This document shows positions 1 through 6,622 of a DNA stretch of 11,971 bases, piece after piece. Positions within the stretch are counted from its first letter, which is position 1, and every line of letters starts with the position of its first letter. The notes under the pieces were generated by a model, which searched no databases, had not been told where the DNA came from, and was given only the letters and a program-made list of their open reading frames with translations. The stretch is from the NCBI GenBank assembly GCA_014379045.1, contig JACMMK010000148.1, positions 1-11,971 of the forward strand, read 5' to 3'. Position numbers and translations under genes: made by a program. The DNA comes from Burkholderiales bacterium (GTDB lineage: Bacteria; Pseudomonadota; Gammaproteobacteria; Burkholderiales; CAIKXV01).

Positions 1-19
1 CGCGGCGCTCCCACGCCCG

Positions 20-889
20 TCAGTGCCGCGTCGGTGTCCCGGGCGCGCGCGTACCGCCGGAGAAAAGCTGCGCCGAGTCGACGCGGTCGAAACGGTAGGC
101 GCGATTGCAGAATTCGCAGGTGACCTCGACCATCCCCTGCTCGGCGAGCACCGATTCGACTTCTTCCGGCCCCAGCATCTTTAACATCGATTCGACCCGT
201 TCCTTCGAACACGAGCAGCGGAACGCGAGCGGCTGTGATTCGAATACCCGCACGTCTTCCTCGTGGAACAGGCGACGGATGATGTCGGGCGCGGGCAACT
301 CGAGCAGTTCGTCCGGCTCGACCGTGCCGGCGAGGATGCGCAGGCGGTCCCAACGGTCGGCGTCGCCGTCTGCCACGTCGGGCAGGCGTTGCAGCAGCAA
401 GCCGGCGGCGCGCCGATCGTCCGCCGACACCAGCAGCGTGGTCTCGATCTGTTCGGAATGCCGCATGTAATGCATCAGCATCTCGGACACGCTGTCGCCC
501 AGTACTTCGACGACGCCCTGATAGCTCTGCGAACCGTCCGCCTGCACCAGGGTGATCACGCAACGCGCCTGATCGAACAGCTCGGCGAAGCCGGCGTCTT
601 CGGGCAGCGCGTCCCACTTCGCGGTGGCGCGCAGGGTGCCGGCGCTGGTGCACTCGACCACCAGCAACTTCAGTGCCCCCGTCCCCTGCACCTGCATCAC
701 CATCGCGCCGTCGAATTTGAGGGTGGCCGCCAGCAGTGCGCTCGCCGCCATCAGTTCGCCCAGCAACCGGCGCAACAGCGGCGGATACGCATGGCGCTCG
801 AGCACGGCGCGCCAGGTCGCGTCGAGTTGCACGATCTCGCCGCGGATGGGCGCGCCTTCGAACAGGAAGCGCCGGATCGAGTCGGACAC
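20..889 (-). CDS. hslO: Hsp33 redox-regulated molecular chaperone
   Basis: Cytoplasmic holdase chaperone that is inactive when reduced and zinc-bound, and is switched on by oxidative unfolding of its C-terminal redox switch. The 289-aa product matches the usual Hsp33 length of about 290. The N-terminal part resembles E. coli HslO (RRFLFE, then GEIVQL, then LLAATLKFDG). The zinc switch is complete: CSC at residues 225-227 and CEFC at 258-261, the family pattern CxC-(27-32)-CxxC. I chose the GTG start at 889 because homology begins right after it (SDSIRRFLFE); an ATG at 1051 would add 54 unlike residues inside glgB. On the coding strand TGAGGGG places a GAGGGG ribosome-binding site over the glgB stop codon, 13 bases before the GTG, which suggests co-transcription and perhaps translational coupling with glgB. 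Identity is secure; the exact start is very likely. Confidence 0.95.
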   Translation of the reverse strand: MSDSIRRFLFEGAPIRGEIVQLDATWRAVLERHAYPPLLRRLLGELMAASALLAATLKFDGAMVMQVQGTGALKLLVVECTSAGTLRATAKWDALPEDAGFAELFDQARCVITLVQADGSQSYQGVVEVLGDSVSEMLMHYMRHSEQIETTLLVSADDRRAAGLLLQRLPDVADGDADRWDRLRILAGTVEPDELLELPAPDIIRRLFHEEDVRVFESQPLAFRCSCSKERVESMLKMLGPEEVESVLAEQGMVEVTCEFCNRAYRFDRVDSAQLFSGGTRAPGTPTRH

Positions 890-902
890 AGGCGCTCGCC
901 CC

Positions 903-3260
903 TCAGCGACCGTCGCTCGAACCGGTCGCTTCGGGCAGCAGAGCCAGTGCACCCAGCGGTGGCAGGTTGACGCGCATCGAGGCGGGTTGTCCCGACCACG
1001 GCTCGGCGCAGGCGTCGACGAAACCGTCGTTGCCGAAGTTGGCGCCGCCATAGAGCATCGAGTCGCTGTTCAGCACTTCGCGATAGCGACCCGCCTGCGG
1101 TACCCCCAGCCGATGCTGAGGCCGCGGCACCGGAGTGAAGTTGAGGACGATCAGGGCGTGGCGCCCGTCACGCGCGCGCCGGATGAACGTGAGCACCGAT
1201 TGCTCGGCATCGTTGCAGTCGATCCATTCGAACCCCGGCGCTTCGAAGTCGAGCTGATGCAGGGCAGGCTCTTCGCGGTAGAGTCGATTCAGATCTCGCA
1301 CCAGCGACTGCACGCCCCGATGTGCGTCGAGCGCGAGCAGCCCCCAATCGAGTTCCTGCTGCGAATTCCACTCGCGGCCGTGCGCGAACTCGTTGCCCAT
1401 GAACGACAGCTTGCGGGCGGGCGTGAACGCCTGCAGGGCAAGCAGCAGACGCACGCCGGCGAAACGCTGCCACGCATCGCCGGGCATCCGGTCGAGCAGC
1501 GAGCGCTTGCCGTGAACGACCTCGTCGTGCGACAGCGGCAACACGAAGTTTTCGGTGTAGGCGTAGAGCTGGCCGAACGTGAGCTGATGGTGGTGGTAGC
1601 GGCGGTGCACCGGGTCGAGCGCGAAATACGACAGCGTGTCGTGCATCCACCCCATGTTCCACTTCATCGAGAAGCCCAGCCCGCCCAGCCAGGTGGGCCG
1701 CGACACCATCGGCCACGACGTCGACTCCTCGGCGATCGTCAACGCGCCGGGGAACCGCGCATGGACCAGCGCGTTCAACTCGCGCAGGAAGTCGATCGCG
1801 CCGAGGTTCTCGCGCCCGCCGAATCTGTTCGGCAGCCATTGTCCCGGCTCGCGCGAGTAGTCGAGATAGAGCATCGAGGCCACCGCATCGACGCGCAGTG
1901 CATCGAAATGGAACTCATCCAGCCACCAGCTCGCCGAAGACAGCAGGAAACTGCGCACTTCGTTGCGCTCGAAATTGAATACGCAGGTGCCCCAATCGGG
2001 GTGCAGCCCGAGCCGCGGGTCGTCGTGCTCGTACAGGGCGGTGCCGTCGAACCGGGCGAGCGCGAACGGATCGGCGGGAAAGTGCCCAGGGACCCAGTCG
2101 AGAATGACGCCGATGCCGGCCTGGTGGCAGCGGTCGATCAGATGCTTGAGATCGTCCGCACTGCCGAAGCGGCTCGACGGGGCAAAGTAGCCGACACTCT
2201 GGTAACCCCACGATTCGTCGAGCGGGTGCTCGGTCAGCGGCAGAAATTCGATATGTGTGTACCCGAGATCGAGCACGTACGGCAGCAGGCTGTCGGCGAG
2301 TTCGCGGTAGCTGTAGAAGCGCCCGTCGGGATGGCGTCGCCATGACCCGGCGTGCACTTCGTAGATGCTCATCGGCTGCTCGAGCCACGCCGCCTGCGCG
2401 CGCTGCGCGAGCCACGCGCCGTCCTGCCACGCGTGCGTGCCGGGATGCGGCGTCACACTGGCGTTGCCGGGGCGCACCTCGTAGGCGCGCGCATAGGGGT
2501 CGCTGTGGGTGAACACCGCGCCCGTGTCGCGATTGCGGATCTCGTAGCGGTAGAGCGCGCCCGCGGGCAGATCGGGCAGGAACAGCTCCCATACCCCGGA
2601 ACTGCCGTGCGAGCGCATCGGGTGCACGCGGCCATCCCACTCGTTCCACTCGCCGACCACACTGACGCGTTGCGCATTCGGTGCCCACACCGAGAACCTG
2701 AAGCCGGGCAGGCCTCCCGCCGGAGCGGGTCTGCACCCGAGGGTGTTCCACGCCTGGGTCAGTCGACCTTCGTTGAACAGATAGAGGTCGACCTCGTCGA
2801 TCTGTGCCGCGAACGAATACGGATCGTGCCACTCGCGGGTGCCGTGTTCGCCGAGGCTCGCCCGCAACCGGTACGGCCATGCCGGGGCCTCGGCGCCGCG
2901 CCATTCGAAAAGTCCCGAGGCATGAATACGAGTCAGGGGTCGGGGTGCGGGCGCCGCGGTTTCCCCCGCGTCCTGCACGAGCCACAGCGCGCTCGCATAC
3001 GGCTCGAAAACCCGCAACACGTATCCGTCGCCGTCGCGATGCAAGCCGAGATACGCAAACGGTGCATCGAGAGTGCCCTGCAGCAGCGCCGACAGTTCCA
3101 GCGAAAGTGACGTCTGCGCCCTGTCGGCACCGACTCGAACCGCGCCGGAAACCGCGTCGGCAACCGGCGCCGGCGTACCGCTGCGCGTGCGACCGTCGGG
3201 CGATGGCAACAAGTCGTTGACTTGCATAGGCAGGTCGTGTTTCATCTTGCTTGGAAGCAT
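903..3260 (-). CDS. glgB: 1,4-alpha-glucan branching enzyme (GH13)
   Basis: Cytoplasmic glycogen branching enzyme: cleaves an alpha-1,4 chain and transfers it to form an alpha-1,6 branch. Numbering from the ATG at 3260 (785 aa): N1 beta-sandwich about 55-150, CBM48 about 185-280 (FSVWAPNAQRVSVVGEWNEWDG), GH13 barrel about 295-665, C-terminal beta domain about 680-780. Catalytic motifs are intact: DWVPGH (D388, H393), RVDAV with nucleophile D458, AEES with acid/base E511, and SHDEVVHG with D579. Their spacing equals E. coli D405/E458/D526. Three nearby ATGs are possible (3260, 3245, 3227). 3260 has the best, still weak, upstream AGG at suitable spacing, while comparison with E. coli (728 aa) and codon use would also allow 3227. 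It is divergent from glgC and is followed immediately by hslO. Function is secure; the start is not. Confidence 0.96.
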   Translation of the reverse strand: MLPSKMKHDLPMQVNDLLPSPDGRTRSGTPAPVADAVSGAVRVGADRAQTSLSLELSALLQGTLDAPFAYLGLHRDGDGYVLRVFEPYASALWLVQDAGETAAPAPRPLTRIHASGLFEWRGAEAPAWPYRLRASLGEHGTREWHDPYSFAAQIDEVDLYLFNEGRLTQAWNTLGCRPAPAGGLPGFRFSVWAPNAQRVSVVGEWNEWDGRVHPMRSHGSSGVWELFLPDLPAGALYRYEIRNRDTGAVFTHSDPYARAYEVRPGNASVTPHPGTHAWQDGAWLAQRAQAAWLEQPMSIYEVHAGSWRRHPDGRFYSYRELADSLLPYVLDLGYTHIEFLPLTEHPLDESWGYQSVGYFAPSSRFGSADDLKHLIDRCHQAGIGVILDWVPGHFPADPFALARFDGTALYEHDDPRLGLHPDWGTCVFNFERNEVRSFLLSSASWWLDEFHFDALRVDAVASMLYLDYSREPGQWLPNRFGGRENLGAIDFLRELNALVHARFPGALTIAEESTSWPMVSRPTWLGGLGFSMKWNMGWMHDTLSYFALDPVHRRYHHHQLTFGQLYAYTENFVLPLSHDEVVHGKRSLLDRMPGDAWQRFAGVRLLLALQAFTPARKLSFMGNEFAHGREWNSQQELDWGLLALDAHRGVQSLVRDLNRLYREEPALHQLDFEAPGFEWIDCNDAEQSVLTFIRRARDGRHALIVLNFTPVPRPQHRLGVPQAGRYREVLNSDSMLYGGANFGNDGFVDACAEPWSGQPASMRVNLPPLGALALLPEATGSSDGR

Positions 3261-3378
3261 ACAGGACTGCCTGTCTGTCTTTTCGAATGTGGTGGTGCAG
3301 AAGCCTCTGGCATGGCGTAAGCGCAGCCTCTGCGTGGCCTGAAGCAGTTCGACGTTGCCTTGACGGCTGCCCTGAACG
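3261..3378. promoter_or_regulatory. Divergent glgB/glgC promoter region with imperfect 23-bp direct repeat
   Basis: This 118-bp gap separates the divergent glgB and glgC start codons and must hold both promoters unless one lies inside a gene. I could not identify a convincing -35/-10 pair for either. It contains two copies of AGCCTCTG (3302-3309 and 3325-3332) that sit in longer similar units of about 23 bp, sharing TGGC and AAGC further on. The period is about two helical turns, which would suit a regulator binding on one face of the DNA. The regulatory role is inference. Confidence 0.5.
3302..3347. repeat. Imperfect tandem direct repeat (2 x about 23 bp)
   Basis: The units begin at 3302 and 3325. 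Each starts with AGCCTCTG, followed after one to three bases by TGGC and then AAGC; one small indel separates the copies. It lies between the divergent glycogen genes. It could be an operator pair or a chance duplication. Confidence 0.5.
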
Positions 3379-4704
3379 ATGACTCCCGAGCACCCTGAAC
3401 TCGCGACCGAGGGCACGACTCACGCTGAGGGGTCGTCGTCGAACCCCCGCTTCGTCAGTCAGCTGACCAAGAACGCGTTCGCGCTCATCCTCGCCGGGGG
3501 GCGCGGCGCACGGTTGAAGCAGCTGACCGACTGGCGCGCAAAGCCCGGGCTCGCCTTCGGCGGCAAGTTCAAGATCATCGACTTCGCGCTGTCGAACTGC
3601 GTGAATTCCGGCGTGCGTCGCATTGGCGTGGCAACGCAGTACAAGTCGCACAGTCTGATCCAGCATATCCAGCGCGGCTGGAGTTTCCTCGACGGGCGCT
3701 TCGACGAGTTCGTCCAGCTGTTGCCGGCGCAACAGCGGATCCAGGAATCGTGGTACCGCGGCACTGCCGATGCGATCTTCCAGAACCTCGACATCCTGCG
3801 CGAGCACGGGCCCGAGCATGTCGTGATTCTCGCCGGCGATCACATCTACAAGATGGACTACGGCAAGCTCCTCGCCTGGCATGTGAGCCGGCAGGCCGAC
3901 CTCACGGTTGCGTGCGTCGACGTGCCGCGCGACGAGGCGCGCGAATTCGGCGTGATGGACGTCGATGCCGACAACCGCATCCGGGAGTTCCACGAGAAGC
4001 CCGCCGAGCCGCCGACGCTCCCGGACGACCCGACGCGTTCGCTCGCCAGCATGGGCGTGTACGTGTTCAATGCCGCATTTCTTTATGAACAGGTGATCCG
4101 CGACGCCGACGAGCCGCACTCGACACATGACTTCGGCCACGATCTGATTCCGCACCTGGTGCCGCGCTATCGCGTGTTCGCCCATCGCTTCGCCGACAGT
4201 TGCGTGCGCGCCGAGGGCGAGGCGACGTACTGGCGCGATGTTGGCACGATCGATGCCTTCTGGGAGGCGAATCTCGAACTGACCCGGGTCACGCCGGCAC
4301 TGAACATGTACGACAGTACCTGGCCGATCTGGACCTATCAGGAGCAACTGCCGCCGGCGAAGTTCGTGTTCGACGAACAGGACCGTCGGGGCATGGCGGT
4401 CGATTCGCTGATCTCGGGCGGTTGCATCATCAGCGGTGCCCTCGTGCGAGGGTCGCTGTTGTATTCCGGCGTGCATGCGCATTCGTATTCGACGATCGAA
4501 GCCTCGGTTCTGCTGTCCGGGGTCGATGTCGGCCGCAATGCCCGATTGCGGCGCGTGATCATCGACGAGGGCGCACGGATTCCCGAAGGCATGACGATCG
4601 GCTACGATTCGGCGGCGGATCGCCAGCGATTTCACGTCTCGGAGCGCGGCGTGACGCTCGTCACCGCGGAGATGCTCGGCCAGTCGCAACGACGCAATCG
4701 CTGA
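3379..4704 (+). CDS. glgC: Glucose-1-phosphate adenylyltransferase (ADP-glucose pyrophosphorylase)
   Basis: Makes ADP-glucose from ATP and glucose-1-phosphate, the committed and usually allosterically controlled step of bacterial glycogen synthesis. At 441 aa it is close to E. coli GlgC (431) and similar throughout. The nucleotide-binding loop ILAGGRGARLKQL is at 37-49, HIQRGWSF at 96-103, LPAQQR at 115-120, WYRGTADA at 125-132, catalytic Asp154 in LAGDHIYK, and glucose-1-phosphate-binding Lys207 in HEKP. The C-terminal left-handed beta-helix runs from about 330 on. Position 52 is Trp (TDWRAKP), where E. coli has Lys39, an activator (fructose-1,6-bisphosphate) site, so allosteric control probably differs. 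The ATG at 3379 has only a weak ribosome-binding site; about 30 residues precede the conserved core. Divergent from glgB; the GH57 gene lies 131 bp downstream. Confidence 0.97.
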   Translation: MTPEHPELATEGTTHAEGSSSNPRFVSQLTKNAFALILAGGRGARLKQLTDWRAKPGLAFGGKFKIIDFALSNCVNSGVRRIGVATQYKSHSLIQHIQRGWSFLDGRFDEFVQLLPAQQRIQESWYRGTADAIFQNLDILREHGPEHVVILAGDHIYKMDYGKLLAWHVSRQADLTVACVDVPRDEAREFGVMDVDADNRIREFHEKPAEPPTLPDDPTRSLASMGVYVFNAAFLYEQVIRDADEPHSTHDFGHDLIPHLVPRYRVFAHRFADSCVRAEGEATYWRDVGTIDAFWEANLELTRVTPALNMYDSTWPIWTYQEQLPPAKFVFDEQDRRGMAVDSLISGGCIISGALVRGSLLYSGVHAHSYSTIEASVLLSGVDVGRNARLRRVIIDEGARIPEGMTIGYDSAADRQRFHVSERGVTLVTAEMLGQSQRRNR

Positions 4705-4783
4705 GCGCGCTGCGTGCGCGGTCCAGAGCGCGGGCAGCGCGGGCGGGCGGGTGGCGACAGTTCGCGTTTGACTCTCGGCAGGC
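4705..4783. other. GC-rich spacer upstream of the sigma-54 promoter, with perfect 9-bp tandem repeat
   Basis: This stretch after the glgC stop carries AGCGCGGGC twice in direct succession (4727-4735 and 4736-4744), followed by more GGGCGGG. It lies about 40-60 bp upstream of the -24 element. It could be part of an activator-binding or terminator region, but I see no clear palindromic enhancer site and no T-tract terminator. Confidence 0.35.
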
Positions 4784-4799
4784 TGGCACGGGGGTTGCA
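4784..4799 (+). promoter_or_regulatory. Sigma-54 (RpoN) -24/-12 promoter of the GH57 gene
   Basis: The sequence reads TGGCACG, then four G, then TTGCA. This fits the RpoN consensus TGGCACG-N4-TTGCW exactly, with the GG (4785-4786) and GC (4797-4798) doublets separated by the required 10 bases. It is intergenic, on the coding strand, and places transcription start near 4810, about 26 nt before the ATG of the GH57 gene. A sigma-54 promoter needs an ATP-hydrolysing enhancer-binding activator; none is encoded in the window. Confidence 0.75.
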
Positions 4800-4835
4800 G
4801 CGATGGAGCTTTTCTAGACACTCCCTGATCGAACG

Positions 4836-6599
4836 ATGAGCAAACGCCTCGACCTCGTGCTGTTCTGGCACATGCATCAGCCCGATTATCGCGACGCCGG
4901 CACCGGCGAATTCCTGTTGCCGTGGGTCTATCTGCATGCGCTGAAGGACTACAGCGACATGGCCGCGCACCTCGAGCGCCATCCGGGGATGCGCGTCGTC
5001 GTGAACTTCGTGCCGGTGCTCACGCGCCAGATCGACGACTACGTCGAGCAGTTCGCCTCCGGCGTTTTCCGCGATCCGCTGCTGCGTGCCCTCGCGGTCG
5101 AAGAACCGGGCGCGTTGAGTCGCTACGATCGCGCCCAGGTGCTCGACCTGTGCTTCCGTGCCAACCCGCGGACGATGATCGAACCGTTCGCCGGGTTCAC
5201 CAGACTTGCCGACATTCATCGGCGCTGTACCGCCGATGGTAGCGATCTCACCGACTACCTGTCCGGCGAGTACCTGACCGATCTGGCGACCTGGTATCAC
5301 CTGGCCTGGACCAGCGAGACGCTGCGCCGCGAGCAGGTGCTGCTGCGACGGCTGATCGCGCAGGGGGCGCAATACACCCACGCGCAGCGCGTCGAACTGC
5401 TCGCATTGATCGGCGTCGAGATCACGCGCGTGATCGGGCGCTGGCGCGACCTCGCGGCGCGCGGGCAGGTCGAGTTGTCGACAACGCCCGATTGCCATCC
5501 GCTCGCACCGCTGATGGTCGACTTCGTGTCGGCGCGAGACGCTGTACCGAACAGCGAACTGCCGGTCGCAGCGTGCTATCCCGGCGGCTCGGGGCGCGTT
5601 GAGGCGCATATCGAGCGGGCGTTCGACGAGCACAAGGCGCGCTTCGGCGTGCCGCCAGCCGGCGTATGGCCGGCCGAGGGCGCGGTGTCCGAAGCCGTGT
5701 TGGCAATTCTCGCGGCGCGCGGCAGCCAATGGTCGGCCAGCGGCGAGGCGGTGTTGATGCACAGTCTTCCCCTGGCGCGCGAGACGAAGCCCGGCGAGCG
5801 CGCCCGGCGGTTGTACCGTCCGTACACGCTCGTCGACGGCCCATTGCCATCCGCAGGCACGCCGCCGGCGCGCGCGGGTTCCCAGGCCGAAGCCGCACCG
5901 ACCGGGATGCGACTGTTCTTTCGCGACGACCGGCTGTCGGATCTGATCGGCTTCGACTATTCGAAGCGACACAGCGGCGAGGCCGCCGCACAGTTCGTAG
6001 CCGAGCTCGAAGCGATCGCCGCCGACTGGGAGGAGCCAACGCCTCCGGTCGTCAGCGTGATGCTCGATGGCGAGAATGCGTGGGAACATTTCCCTTACAA
6101 CGGCTATTACTTTCTGGACGAACTCTACCGACGCCTTGCAGCCCACCCGGTAATCAACACGACCACGTTCGCCGAATTGATCGCGCGCGATGTGCCCACC
6201 GCTGCGCTCGCGCGACTGAGCGCCGGCAGCTGGGTATACGGAGATCTGGCGACCTGGGTCGGTGCGCCGGAAAAGAACCGCGCATGGGATCTGCTGGTCG
6301 CGGCCAAGCAGGCGTTCGACCGGGTCGTCGACACGCTCGCGCCGGCGGCGCGGGAAGAGGCATTGCGCCGACTGGCGGTGTGCGAAGGGTCGGACTGGTT
6401 TTGGTGGTTCGGCGACTACAATCCGGAACAGACGATCGCGAGTTTCGACTCGCTGTTCCGCCTGCACCTCACCCGTCTGTACGAATGCCTCGGCATCGCC
6501 GTGCCCGCCGTGCTGTCGGACCGCATCCACGCGAGTGCCGAAGGTGGCGACGCGGAAGGTGGCGGGTCGATGCGACGCAGTGCCCCAGGCCCCGGCTGA
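4836..6599 (+). CDS. GH57 glycoside hydrolase (alpha-amylase / 4-alpha-glucanotransferase-like)
   Basis: Retaining alpha-glucan-active enzyme, expected in the cytoplasm because no signal peptide is visible. The 587-aa product shows the GH57 conserved regions in order: WHMHQP at 11-16, GQVELSTTP at 210-218, GVWPAEGA at 276-283 with predicted nucleophile Glu281, and MLDGENAWEHFP at 409-420 with predicted acid/base Asp411. Further signatures are GSWVYGDLATWVG at 464-476 and WFWWFGDYNPEQT at 521-533 in the helical C-terminal part. The ATG at 4836 is followed at once by the conserved start (RLDLVLFWHMHQP); its ribosome-binding site is weak. It follows glgC in the same direction but has its own sigma-54 promoter. 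Within GH57, alpha-amylase, amylopullulanase, 4-alpha-glucanotransferase and branching activities cannot be told apart here. As a dedicated GH13 GlgB is adjacent, trimming or transglycosylation is likelier than branching (inference). Confidence 0.92.
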   Translation: MSKRLDLVLFWHMHQPDYRDAGTGEFLLPWVYLHALKDYSDMAAHLERHPGMRVVVNFVPVLTRQIDDYVEQFASGVFRDPLLRALAVEEPGALSRYDRAQVLDLCFRANPRTMIEPFAGFTRLADIHRRCTADGSDLTDYLSGEYLTDLATWYHLAWTSETLRREQVLLRRLIAQGAQYTHAQRVELLALIGVEITRVIGRWRDLAARGQVELSTTPDCHPLAPLMVDFVSARDAVPNSELPVAACYPGGSGRVEAHIERAFDEHKARFGVPPAGVWPAEGAVSEAVLAILAARGSQWSASGEAVLMHSLPLARETKPGERARRLYRPYTLVDGPLPSAGTPPARAGSQAEAAPTGMRLFFRDDRLSDLIGFDYSKRHSGEAAAQFVAELEAIAADWEEPTPPVVSVMLDGENAWEHFPYNGYYFLDELYRRLAAHPVINTTTFAELIARDVPTAALARLSAGSWVYGDLATWVGAPEKNRAWDLLVAAKQAFDRVVDTLAPAAREEALRRLAVCEGSDWFWWFGDYNPEQTIASFDSLFRLHLTRLYECLGIAVPAVLSDRIHASAEGGDAEGGGSMRRSAPGPG

Positions 6600-6622
6600 G
6601 GCGCTGTGCGAACCTGTCGGCG

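Noticed and set aside
1..30. Inverted repeat CGCGGCGCT / AGTGCCGCG at the 3' end of hslO
   Set aside because: It overlaps the stop codon, has no T-run and reaches the window edge; not enough to call a terminator.
890..1051. Longer Hsp33 beginning at the ATG at 1051
   Set aside because: The added 54 residues overlap the glgB C-terminal coding region and do not resemble Hsp33; the GTG at 889 has a good ribosome-binding site.
624..2345. 573-codon plus-strand open frame antisense to hslO and glgB
   Set aside because: No recognisable domain and lies entirely over two conserved genes.
3308..3322. Sigma-54-like TGGCATG-N4-AAGC upstream of glgC
   Set aside because: The -24 half is fair and the spacing correct, but the -12 half lacks the TT and the match may be chance; much weaker than the element at 4784.
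3261..3416. Longer GlgB beginning at the ATG at 3416
   Set aside because: It would overlap the glgC start, the added residues are not GlgB-like, and the region holds the divergent promoters.
1915..4821. 968-codon minus-strand open frame crossing glgB and glgC
   Set aside because: Arginine- and alanine-rich shadow frame of GC-rich genes, with no domain; both real genes are secure in other frames.
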